From Moraxellaceae bacterium UBA2031 (GTDB taxonomy: Bacteria; Pseudomonadota; Gammaproteobacteria; Pseudomonadales; Moraxellaceae), in assembly GCA_002333145.1 (NCBI GenBank), contig DDBN01000038.1:1-12480 (forward strand): DNA of 12,480 bases, given 5' to 3'. Positions 6,483 through 12,480 of this stretch are shown here, one piece after another. The notes under the pieces were generated by a model. That model was not told the origin of the DNA, made no database searches, and saw nothing but the letters and a program-made list of their open reading frames with translations. The position numbers and the translations under genes were made by a program. How positions within the stretch are numbered: position 1 is the first letter of the stretch; every line of letters begins with the position of its first letter.

Positions 6483-7754
6483 ATGTCGGTAGATCAAAGA
6501 AAGATTCTAGTGGATGACCTCAAGGAAGGGATGTATGTCTCCCGTCTTGATCGCCCGTGGATTGAGACGCCGTTTCCCTTGCAGGGGTTCTACGTAAAGG
6601 ATTTGATGGAGCTGGATCAGCTACGTCGTTATTGCCGTGAAGTCACGGTTGATATTTCACGGAGCAGGGTAAAGATTGACCCTGTCAGCCATGCGGTTGG
6701 TGCTCAGCAGTCCGCTAAGGCGTCCACTGCACAGTCCGCTCCCTCTAATGTTTCTAGTGCTCCTCGCGCCAAGGTTAATAAGCTCGTCTATCGCACGACA
6801 GTTTCGATGCCTCAAGAGGTTGGCGCCTCCCGTGAACTGCATAGCGAATTTGCTCAGTCGGTTGCAGATGTCTACAAGCAGCTGCAGTCAGGACATATGC
6901 CTGACATTGCTCATACTCGTCATTTGGTCTCAAGAGTAGTAGAGAGTGTTGTACGAAATCCTGACGCAATGGTTTGGTTGTCGCGGGTTCGTGAAAAGAA
7001 TGCCTATAGTTATCACCATGCTTTCCGCTGCGCCATCTGGGGGACTGTATTTGGCCGTCACCTCGGACTGTCTCGCCAAGCGCTTGATAACCTTGCTTTT
7101 GGTCTGACCTTGATGGATGTGGGTAAGGCACGGTTACCCGATGGCTTACTGAACAAGCCGGGGTTGTTGCTGCCAGCTGAGCGTGTCGAGTTGCGCAAGC
7201 ATGTAGATTACAGCCTCGAGATTCTTTCGGCGATGCCTCAGGTGCCTTCGCAGGTGTTGCAGATGGTAGCCGAGCACCACGAACGCTATGACGGAAGTGG
7301 TTACCCGAATCAACTGATGGGTAAGGCTATCTCTCCATTAGGCAAGATTGCTGGTTTAGTCGATACATATGATGCAATGACCTCTGAACGACCGTATGCA
7401 CGGGCACTGACATCTGTTGAGGCCGTTTCACACTTATACGAGTTGCGTAATACAGAGTTCCAGTCGCAATTGGTTGAAGAGTTTATTCAGGCTATTGGTG
7501 TGTACCCGACAGGGTCGCTGGTGCAGTTAAGTAACAATGAGGTTGGGGTGATCATTGCCCAGAATGCAGAGCGTCGTCTGCGTCCAAAGTTGCTGGTACT
7601 GCTGGATACAGACAAGCGCTCATTGCAGCGCCCACGCTATATCGACATGATGACAACGACTCATGATGGTCGCGGAGAGCCTCTGAGTGTTATCACGAGT
7701 CTTTTGCCGGGAACGTTTGGTGTGGATCCGGCCAAGGTACAGTTGGCGGCTTAG
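6483..7754 (+). CDS. DUF3391-HD-GYP domain protein with substituted HD dyad
   Basis: The protein has 423 residues. Residues 6-70 match the DUF3391 N-terminal domain (LVDDLKEGMYVSRLDRPWIETPF, then a QGFYV strand), followed by an Ala/Ser-rich linker (70-100). The HD-GYP domain spans about 140-345. HD-GYP enzymes hydrolyse cyclic di-GMP to GMP and so lower this messenger. Seen here are the first metal His in YSYHHAF (His179), His240 (LRKHVDYS), the HHERYDGSGYP block (265-275) and Asp294 (GLVDTYDAMTSERPY). The defining His-Asp dyad, however, reads Met211-Asp212 (LTLMDVGKARLPD), so one metal ligand is missing. A C-terminal tail (345-423) follows. It may be a weak phosphodiesterase, a c-di-GMP sensor, or a variant with altered metal use. 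It is transcribed alone, preceded by a palindrome and followed by a strong terminator. Confidence 0.92.
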   Translation: MSVDQRKILVDDLKEGMYVSRLDRPWIETPFPLQGFYVKDLMELDQLRRYCREVTVDISRSRVKIDPVSHAVGAQQSAKASTAQSAPSNVSSAPRAKVNKLVYRTTVSMPQEVGASRELHSEFAQSVADVYKQLQSGHMPDIAHTRHLVSRVVESVVRNPDAMVWLSRVREKNAYSYHHAFRCAIWGTVFGRHLGLSRQALDNLAFGLTLMDVGKARLPDGLLNKPGLLLPAERVELRKHVDYSLEILSAMPQVPSQVLQMVAEHHERYDGSGYPNQLMGKAISPLGKIAGLVDTYDAMTSERPYARALTSVEAVSHLYELRNTEFQSQLVEEFIQAIGVYPTGSLVQLSNNEVGVIIAQNAERRLRPKLLVLLDTDKRSLQRPRYIDMMTTTHDGRGEPLSVITSLLPGTFGVDPAKVQLAA

Positions 7755-7767
7755 TCAGTATGTACTT

Positions 7768-7800
7768 TAAGAAAAGCCGGCTAATAGCCGGCTTTTCTTA
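7768..7800. terminator. Perfect 15-bp bidirectional terminator after the HD-GYP gene
   Basis: The stem 7768-7782 (TAAGAAAAGCCGGCT) pairs without mismatch with 7786-7800 around a 3-base loop (AAT). It has an A-run on the left and a T-run on the right of a GCCGGC core, so it can end transcripts from either side. It begins 13 bases after the HD-GYP stop. Confidence 0.92.
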
Positions 7801-7842
7801 TTTATGAGCCCTTTTTTCATGAGTGTGTAGTGTTTAAAAATG

Positions 7843-8064
7843 TCACTGAGAGAGTAGCGTGGGGTTAAGTTGAAGGTTTCCTGAAAGTGGCGACCATTGA
7901 TAGTGGCTTGGCATCTGAAGTAACTCATTAAGTAGGGTGAAAATTGTTTTCACCCTAACAGACGACTCAGAACGACAGGCAGGGCAGGAGGCATGGAGGG
8001 AATACGCTGCTTGCGACAGCCGCTTCGGTTGGTACGGCTGTGAAAACCCAGCGATCATAGTCAT
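7843..8064 (-). CDS. Doubtful small ORF in the HD-GYP/tRNA gap
   Basis: A 73-codon frame from ATG at 8064. In favour: GGAG lies eight bases before the ATG, the leader is AT-rich, and the frame ends about 40 bases before the bidirectional terminator at 7768-7800. Against: the protein (starting MTMIAGFSQPYQPKRLSQAA, with a CPAC pair near residues 31-34) matches nothing I know, its composition is not clearly that of a folded protein, and two inverted repeats lie inside it. A longer version from 8088 adds eight residues without a ribosome site. The small gene, if real, would converge with the HD-GYP gene. Confidence 0.3.
   Translation of the reverse strand: MTMIAGFSQPYQPKRLSQAAYSLHASCPACRSESSVRVKTIFTLLNELLQMPSHYQWSPLSGNLQLNPTLLSQ
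7933..7957. repeat. Perfect 11-bp inverted repeat with 3-base spacer
   Basis: TAGGGTGAAAA (7933-7943) and TTTTCACCCTA (7947-7957) flank TTG. The AAAA and TTTT lie inside the stem and no T-run follows on either strand, so it is not a usual terminator. It could be an operator or an RNA hairpin. Confidence 0.6.
8016..8041. repeat. Inverted repeat ACAGCCG / CGGCTGT
   Basis: Seven perfect base pairs (8016-8022 with 8035-8041) enclose a 12-base loop. It is GC-rich with no T-run next to it. It may be chance or part of an RNA structure. Confidence 0.35.
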
Positions 8065-8152
8065 GGCTACGACTCCAGAAAAAAACATTAATTATCTTTA
8101 GACGAACATAGCTGATTGTATTGAAATTACCGTATGACGGGGCTCGTTGGCG

Positions 8153-8181
8153 TTGACTCTTTGGCTTGCCGTCCCTAAAAT
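8153..8181 (+). promoter_or_regulatory. Sigma-70 promoter of tRNA-Gly
   Basis: TTGACT (8153-8158), a 17-base spacer and TAAAAT (8176-8181) are one mismatch each from consensus at optimal spacing. A GC-rich GTGCGCAC follows the -10, the kind of discriminator linked to growth-rate (stringent) control of stable RNA genes. The start point would fall at about the first bases of the tRNA leader. Confidence 0.85.
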
Positions 8182-8192
8182 GTGCGCACTTC

Positions 8193-8268
<76 letters not shown>

Positions 8269-8270
8269 GA

Positions 8271-8306
8271 ATTAAAAAAGCCGGCTTATATGCCGGCTTT
8301 TTTAAT
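8271..8306 (+). terminator. Terminator of the tRNA-Gly transcript
   Basis: A perfect 15-bp stem: ATTAAAAAAGCCGGC (8271-8285) with GCCGGCTTTTTTAAT (8292-8306), loop TTATAT. It starts two bases after the CCA end. Six T follow the GC core. The GCCGGC core flanked by A and T runs is shared with the HD-GYP terminator. Confidence 0.92.
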
Positions 8307-8373
8307 GCCCGGCCGAAGGGTACATTTACGGTCCGGGCGTGCAAATTACGCCTATGGTTATAAGAGGCCTTCC

Positions 8374-9177
8374 ATGTCAGCACAGGCATCCAGTCCAATT
8401 GGTGTTTTTGATTCCGGTATCGGGGGACTGACCGTTGTACGTGCGCTGATGGAGCGTTTGCCGTTTGAGGACATCATTTATTTTGGGGACACTGCGCGTG
8501 TTCCTTATGGGGTGAAGTCGCGGGAAACCATCCAGAGCTTTACAGCCCAGATCACCGAGTTTTTGCTGGCACATGACGTTAAGCTGTTGATCATTGCTTG
8601 CAATACCATGGCCGCTGTAGCCGTTGAGACGGTAAGGGCCATGTCACCTGTGCCGGTGCTTGACGTTATTGATGCAGGCGCGAAGGCGGCTGTTGAAATA
8701 GCGCACAAAGGGGTGGGTGTCATCGGGACACCGACAACCATCAACTCCAATGCTTACGCACGTAGCATTCATGCGCTGAATCCTGCCATTCACGTATATT
8801 CTCAGGCGTGCCCACTTTTTGTGCCGTTGGTGGAAGAAGGCTGGCTGGAGCATGAGGTCACTCGTATGACCGCTCGAGAGTATCTGAAGCCGGTGTTTGT
8901 TGAGCAAATTGATACACTGGTTCTGGGGTGTACCCATTACCCTCTTCTTAAACCGCTGCTGCAGGAAGTGGCAGGGCCAGGTATTCGTCTTGTTGATTCT
9001 GCGATTACGATGGCCGAGCAAACGGCTACTTTGCTCGATCGGCTCAATCTTCATAATCCGCAGCGTAAGGCACCGGAGTACCGCTACTTCGTTACCGATG
9101 TGCCTCTGCGGTTCCAAGCCATCGGGGGGCGTTTCTTGGGGCGTGAGCTGACACATCTTGAGCAGGTCAGATGGTAG
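8374..9177 (+). CDS. murI: Glutamate racemase
   Basis: MurI interconverts L- and D-glutamate in the cytoplasm without a cofactor, supplying D-glutamate for peptidoglycan precursors. The 267 residues match the usual 260-285. Conserved blocks are all present: IGVFDSGIGGLTV (residues 9-21, with Asp13 and Ser14), YFGDTARVPYG (36-46), IIACNTMAA with catalytic Cys76, and LGCTHYPLL with catalytic Cys186 and His188. The ATG at 8374 is preferred because GAGG lies six bases upstream and the first strand starts there; the open frame continues upstream into the tRNA but that part cannot be coding. No clear promoter is seen between the tRNA terminator and the start. The next gene is 166 bases downstream. 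Confidence 0.97.
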   Translation: MSAQASSPIGVFDSGIGGLTVVRALMERLPFEDIIYFGDTARVPYGVKSRETIQSFTAQITEFLLAHDVKLLIIACNTMAAVAVETVRAMSPVPVLDVIDAGAKAAVEIAHKGVGVIGTPTTINSNAYARSIHALNPAIHVYSQACPLFVPLVEEGWLEHEVTRMTAREYLKPVFVEQIDTLVLGCTHYPLLKPLLQEVAGPGIRLVDSAITMAEQTATLLDRLNLHNPQRKAPEYRYFVTDVPLRFQAIGGRFLGRELTHLEQVRW

Positions 9178-9333
9178 TTCACCTGCCGGGCAGTTTTGAT
9201 TCTGCTAGGCTTTGTCGATTATCATCAAAAAGTGTCCTTTCTGACCAAAAGGGGTGCGACAACAAGCACTTGCCGTTATTATTTAAATGTAATTGGCGAG
9301 CTCGAGAGAGCAGGTCCAGCGGCCTGTCGAATC

Positions 9334-9337
9334 GGAG
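9334..9337 (+). promoter_or_regulatory. Shine-Dalgarno that decides the DUF4062 gene start
   Basis: GGAG is six bases before GTG at 9344. The longer frame would need TTG at 9293 and add 17 residues unlike the family, whose proteins begin just before the KxxVFVS strand. Confidence 0.65.
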
Positions 9338-9343
9338 TGTTTT

Positions 9344-10372
9344 GTGAGCGAAAAGCGTTATCAGGTATTTGTCAGTGCTACCTACTCTGATTTGCAGCCG
9401 GAGCGGCGCTTGCTTGCCCAGGTATTGCCGGCGTTGGGCTGCATGCCCTGTGGCTTGGACCTCAATCCCTCTGGCATCAGTGCTTGGACGTCGATCAAAC
9501 GTTTAATCGATGAGTCTGACTATTACCTCCTTCTGGTTGGTAGCCGTTACGGCTCTCTCTCTCCTTCCGGGGTTAGCTACACCCACATGGAGTATGTCTA
9601 CGCAACGACTAAGCAGAAGCCTGTTCTGGTGTTACTGCACGATGCTCCTGAGACGCGCTCAGTTGATCTTCAGGAGCTGACATCAGAGGGTCGGCTCAAA
9701 CTGCGAGATTTTCGTCAGCTTCTGCAGCGTGGACTGACTGCCGGTTGGTCAGATGAGCGAACCCTCGAAATGACACTGCGTCAGCAGATGCCCGAGTTGA
9801 TTTCATCGCGCCCGATGCCGGGGTGGGTGCGAGCAAATCAGGTTAGTAATCCGCAGCTGGAGCGAGAAAATAATGCCCTAAAGCAGCGTTTGTCGGAGTT
9901 GGAGCAAGAGCGTGACGATTGGCTGGGTAAGGGTGATGATCTAGGACCACTTTCAGAAGGACGTGATATTTTCGATGTTTCTTATCGTTGCAAGGCTTAT
10001 GCGGCCGGCAATTGTGAGGAAGTCGCTGTGCGCTCACAGCTGCCATGGAATGCACTTTTTCTGAGTTTTGCTCCTTACTTGAGCCAGCCTCAGCATGAGG
10101 ACTTTATTGCGTCAAAAGTAGCAGAGCGTGTTCAAGAGGTTGCACTGAAGGATGTTCAGACCAGTCGCCCCAAAACACATGCGGTGACTGATATCTCACT
10201 GGCACCTCTTTGCTTCAACACCATCAAGGTTCAGTTTAGAACTTTAGGCCTTATACGTAGGGTGCCGCGCCCAGAAGATGCCCGTGTTTGGTGGCAGTTG
10301 ACGACGGTGGGTGAAAAGCTGATGACGACCCTCATGGCGGTGCGTAAGTCTGCAGCAACTCGGCAAGCTTGA
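9344..10372 (+). CDS. DUF4062 protein with C-terminal winged-helix-like domain
   Basis: The protein has 342 residues from GTG at 9344. Residues 5-100 are DUF4062: the opening strand YQVFVSATYSDL (7-17 or so), Arg21/Arg22, Trp48, the DYYLLLVGSRYGS block (59-71), SYTHMEYVYA (78-87) and KPVLVLLHD. DUF4062 is thought to have a TIR-like (flavodoxin-like) fold and is often the N-terminal unit of NTPases linked to signalling or defence. Here there is no NTPase: a coiled coil (about 170-192) leads to a domain at 205-335 with WNALFLSFAPYL, FNTIKVQFRTLGLI and WWQLTTVGEKLMTTL, which looks like a winged helix. I know this two-part form from other stand-alone DUF4062 proteins. No signal or membrane segment is seen. 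The function is unproven; sensing or defence is inference. It stands alone between murI and the FAD oxidase gene. Confidence 0.85.
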   Translation: MSEKRYQVFVSATYSDLQPERRLLAQVLPALGCMPCGLDLNPSGISAWTSIKRLIDESDYYLLLVGSRYGSLSPSGVSYTHMEYVYATTKQKPVLVLLHDAPETRSVDLQELTSEGRLKLRDFRQLLQRGLTAGWSDERTLEMTLRQQMPELISSRPMPGWVRANQVSNPQLERENNALKQRLSELEQERDDWLGKGDDLGPLSEGRDIFDVSYRCKAYAAGNCEEVAVRSQLPWNALFLSFAPYLSQPQHEDFIASKVAERVQEVALKDVQTSRPKTHAVTDISLAPLCFNTIKVQFRTLGLIRRVPRPEDARVWWQLTTVGEKLMTTLMAVRKSAATRQA

Positions 10373-10485
10373 TTTGTCCCTTTTTGTGATCTAATGGGAT
10401 CAGATTGTCATCGTCTTTTGTCTGATTCCTGCTAGCCTCTCCCGATATACACGGCGTTCTCTAATGCCAGTCTGGTGAGGGTCTT

Positions 10486-12090
10486 ATGCGTAAATGGAAT
10501 GGCTGGGGGGATGAGTCGACAGACTTTCCCGCAAACCTTGGCGTCAAGAAATTTCTGATTCAAGAACTGGGCGAATCCAGTGCGCTGCCTGAGGCGGGTA
10601 AAGATGAGGTGCTTGCCTCTGTTCCGCCCTCGCGACTTCCTTCTCATCCCCTAGTTTCACTTGATCCGTGGCAACGCGTCTTGCATTCCCGCGGTCAGAG
10701 CCTGCCTGATTGGTTGGCCATGCGTGCGGGAACAATGGCACCGTTTCCGGATGGTGTGGCGGAGCCAACTTCGGCACAAGAGGTTCGGACCCTGCTGGAA
10801 TGGGCTAAACAAGAAAATATATCGGTTATCCCCTATGGTGGAGGCACGTCAGTTGCCGGTCATATCAATCCGCTATCAGGCACTCGACCTGTTCTGACGC
10901 TTTCACTTGCCAAAATGAATGGTTTGCTAGCGTTGGATCGTGAGTCGCAGCTTGCAACGATGGGTGCTGGTGCCAATGGCCCGCAAGTAGAGGCGCTACT
11001 CAATGCTGAGGGCTATACCCTTGGTCACTTTCCACAGTCGTTTGAGTTGTCCACGCTGGGTGGTTGGGTGGTGACTCGATCCAGTGGCCAGCAGTCACTT
11101 CGGTATGGCCGTATCGAGCAGATGTTTGCGGGGGGCTCTTTGGAAACCCTGCAAGGGACGATGGATATCCCGACCTTCCCTGCATCCAGCGCAGGGCCAG
11201 ACTTGCGTGAGATGGTATTGGGCTCGGAAGGTCGCCTTGGCGTACTGACGGAAGTCAAAGTGCGTGTTACCCGCAAACCAGAATGTGAAGAATTCCGCGC
11301 TTTCTTTTTACCAAATTGGGCAGTAGGAAGCGCCGCCATTCGTGAGCTGGCTCAGTTGAAATTACCGCTATCGATGCTGCGTATCAGTAATGCGGATGAA
11401 ACACGTACTCAGCTCGTCATGGCGGGTCATGAAAATCAGATCGCTTTGCTTGATAAATATCTGCGTTTGCGTGGAGCAGGGGACGAGCGCTGCATGATGA
11501 TGGTCGGGCTAACAGGCTCCCGTGCCATCGTGCGGTTTGCCTTGGCGCAGCTAGTGCGTCAATTGCGACCCTACGGTGCAGTGGGTACAGGGCAGCTGTT
11601 GGGTAAAAAGTGGGAGTTCAATCGCTTCCGTTCGCCGTATCTGCGTGAGTCACTGTGGCAGCTTGGCTATGCCGTGGATACGTTGGAAACAGCGGTTGAC
11701 TGGCCCCGTGTAACACCTGCGCTGGAAGCAATTGAGTCTGCTTTGCGTGAAGGTTTACGTGATGAGGGGGAGCAGGTATTCCCGTTCACGCATCTTTCAC
11801 ATATCTATTCGCAAGGCTCCAGTATTTATACGACGTATGTTTTTAGGGCTGGCAAAGACTATAAAGAAACGTTGGCACGCTGGCAGAAACTTAAGCATAC
11901 CGCCAGCGAAGTTATTGTGAAGATGGGCGGTACGATCAGTCATCAGCATGGTGTGGGGCGTGATCATGCACCTTACCTGCCTGCCGAAAAAGGCGAGCTG
12001 GGGATGAAGGCACTGACAGCACTGTGCCGCCATTTTGACCCGGAAAAGCGTATGAATCCGGGCAAGCTGTTGCTGGACGAGGAGAATTAA
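10486..12090 (+). CDS. Alkyl-DHAP synthase-like FAD-binding oxidase
   Basis: The 534-residue protein belongs to the FAD-linked oxidase (vanillyl-alcohol oxidase-type) family, in the branch with eukaryotic alkylglycerone-phosphate synthase (AGPS), which swaps the acyl chain of acyl-DHAP for an alkyl ether. Visible AGPS-like marks are KWNGWGDES at residues 3-11, the FAD loop IPYGGGTSVAG (115-125), GYTLGHFPQSFELSTLGGWV (176-195), GSEGRLGVLTE (246-256), FNRFRSPYLRE (378-388) and SSIYTTYVF (445-453). The His segment reads ISHQHGVGR (484-492), where AGPS has three adjacent His; the middle one is Gln here. There is no signal peptide. The ATG at 10486 has GAGG five bases upstream. The glycerol-3-phosphate dehydrogenase gene begins one base after its stop. 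It acts either in an ether-lipid-like route or as a related dehydrogenase on a glycerol-derived or hydroxyacid substrate. Confidence 0.88.
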   Translation: MRKWNGWGDESTDFPANLGVKKFLIQELGESSALPEAGKDEVLASVPPSRLPSHPLVSLDPWQRVLHSRGQSLPDWLAMRAGTMAPFPDGVAEPTSAQEVRTLLEWAKQENISVIPYGGGTSVAGHINPLSGTRPVLTLSLAKMNGLLALDRESQLATMGAGANGPQVEALLNAEGYTLGHFPQSFELSTLGGWVVTRSSGQQSLRYGRIEQMFAGGSLETLQGTMDIPTFPASSAGPDLREMVLGSEGRLGVLTEVKVRVTRKPECEEFRAFFLPNWAVGSAAIRELAQLKLPLSMLRISNADETRTQLVMAGHENQIALLDKYLRLRGAGDERCMMMVGLTGSRAIVRFALAQLVRQLRPYGAVGTGQLLGKKWEFNRFRSPYLRESLWQLGYAVDTLETAVDWPRVTPALEAIESALREGLRDEGEQVFPFTHLSHIYSQGSSIYTTYVFRAGKDYKETLARWQKLKHTASEVIVKMGGTISHQHGVGRDHAPYLPAEKGELGMKALTALCRHFDPEKRMNPGKLLLDEEN

Positions 12091-12091
12091 T

Positions 12092-12480
12092 ATGACGGAG
12101 CGTATCCGTCTGGAACGCGCTGATACCTGGCAGAAAGTTGCACAGGAAGATTGGGACCTAGTGGTGATTGGTGGTGGTATCACGGGGGCGGGTGTGGCGC
12201 GAGAAGCAGCGCGTCGCGGAATCAAGACCTTGCTAATTGAACAGCGTGATTATGCTTGGGGTACTTCCAGTCGTTCTTCGAAAATGGTGCATGGTGGGCT
12301 GCGGTACATTGCTCAAGGCGATATCAAGTTGACGTGGCATTCGTTGGCTGAGCGTGAGCGTTTGCTTATTGAGGCGCCGGGCTTGGTCACTCGCATGGGA
12401 TACTGGTTTGCGCACTATCGCCGTGCGTTTCCAGGGCGTTTTGTGTTTGGCATTCTGCTGCGTTTTTATGACATGCTGGC
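12092..12480 (+). CDS. FAD-dependent glycerol-3-phosphate dehydrogenase (GlpA/GlpD family), N-terminal part
   Basis: The first 129 codons; the gene continues past the end of the window. The family oxidises sn-glycerol-3-phosphate to DHAP at the membrane and passes electrons to quinone. The N-terminus shows the dinucleotide-binding strand-loop-helix DLVVIGGGITGAGVAREAARRG (about residues 22-43, GxGxxG form), then LLIEQRDYAWGTSSRSSKMVHGG, the family's FAD-contact segment, and LRYIAQGDIKLTWHSLAERERLL, matching GlpD. The ATG is one base after the preceding stop and GGAG lies seven bases upstream, inside the last codons of the FAD oxidase gene, so the two are an operon. I leave the symbol blank because GlpD paralogues occur beside AGPS-like genes and a separate catabolic glpD may exist elsewhere. 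Confidence 0.9.
   Translation, partial: MTERIRLERADTWQKVAQEDWDLVVIGGGITGAGVAREAARRGIKTLLIEQRDYAWGTSSRSSKMVHGGLRYIAQGDIKLTWHSLAERERLLIEAPGLVTRMGYWFAHYRRAFPGRFVFGILLRFYDML

Larger units (their letters stand above)
7801..8152. other. Sparsely coding stretch between HD-GYP gene and tRNA promoter
   Basis: About 350 bases without a convincing gene. It holds the doubtful small minus-strand ORF (7843-8064), a perfect 11-bp palindromic repeat (7933-7957), a 7-bp stem with 12-base loop (8016-8041) and an AT-rich patch (8082-8100). I see no tRNA, insertion sequence end or riboswitch in it. Confidence 0.5.

Noticed and set aside
8644..9156. 170-codon minus-strand ORF opposite murI
   Set aside because: It lies wholly within murI, has no family resemblance and no ribosome site.
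9186..9200. Short hairpin CTGC-CGG-GCAG followed by TTTT after murI
   Set aside because: Only four base pairs; too weak to call a terminator.
9293..9343. TTG start giving 17 more residues to the DUF4062 protein
   Set aside because: GTG at 9344 has GGAG at six bases, and the family's first strand begins a few residues later.
10387..10410. Dyad TGATC...GATCA before the FAD oxidase gene
   Set aside because: Only five base pairs with a 6-base spacer; not enough to call an operator or terminator.
11797..12225. 142-codon minus-strand ORF opposite the FAD oxidase/GlpD junction
   Set aside because: It spans two convincing sense genes and its composition (Ser, Arg, Pro rich) is typical of antisense shadow frames.

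Overview
The window looks like chromosomal DNA from a gammaproteobacterium of the Pseudomonas/Oceanospirillales/Alcanivorax kind. The reasons are the gpsA-sixA pair with a 4-base overlap, a DUF4105/DUF3015 pair, a PhaI/PhaF-type phasin, a DUF3391-HD-GYP protein, and GGAG/GAGG ribosome binding sites throughout. Base composition appears moderate (not computed). I see no transposase, integrase, phage module or CRISPR array. The species assignment is inference from gene content only.

Layout. 1-1196 (minus strand): the N-terminus of an exported DUF4105-type protein, a DUF3015 exported protein followed by a strong terminator, and a small exported protein of unknown function. 1326-2827 (plus): gpsA translationally coupled to sixA. 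2842-4336: three little-known genes, namely a 70-codon minus-strand gene, a 103-residue single-span membrane protein on plus, and a minus-strand SCP2/UbiJ-like protein with a C-terminal membrane anchor. 4589-6316 (plus): a DUF445 membrane protein and a phasin. 6483-7754 (plus): a DUF3391-HD-GYP protein whose HD dyad reads Met-Asp, ending at a perfect 15-bp terminator hairpin. 7801-8192: a sparsely coding stretch with one doubtful small minus-strand ORF and two inverted repeats. 8153-8306: a complete tRNA-Gly(GCC) transcription unit with consensus-like promoter, encoded CCA and terminator. 8374-9177: murI. 9344-10372: a DUF4062 protein with a C-terminal winged-helix-like domain. 10486-12480: an alkyl-DHAP-synthase-like FAD oxidase directly followed by a GlpA/GlpD-type glycerol-3-phosphate dehydrogenase that runs off the window.

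How the genes relate. GpsA makes sn-glycerol-3-phosphate from DHAP for phospholipid synthesis. The GlpD-like enzyme at the other end performs the reverse oxidation, and its partner belongs to a family whose eukaryotic members use acyl-DHAP to make ether lipids. The last two genes are therefore the best candidate for an under-described pathway, possibly an ether-lipid-like or unusual glycerolipid route. MurI supplies D-glutamate for peptidoglycan. The phasin suggests polyhydroxyalkanoate storage, although no PHA synthase lies in the window. The DUF4062 protein and the substituted HD-GYP protein are the other points of interest.
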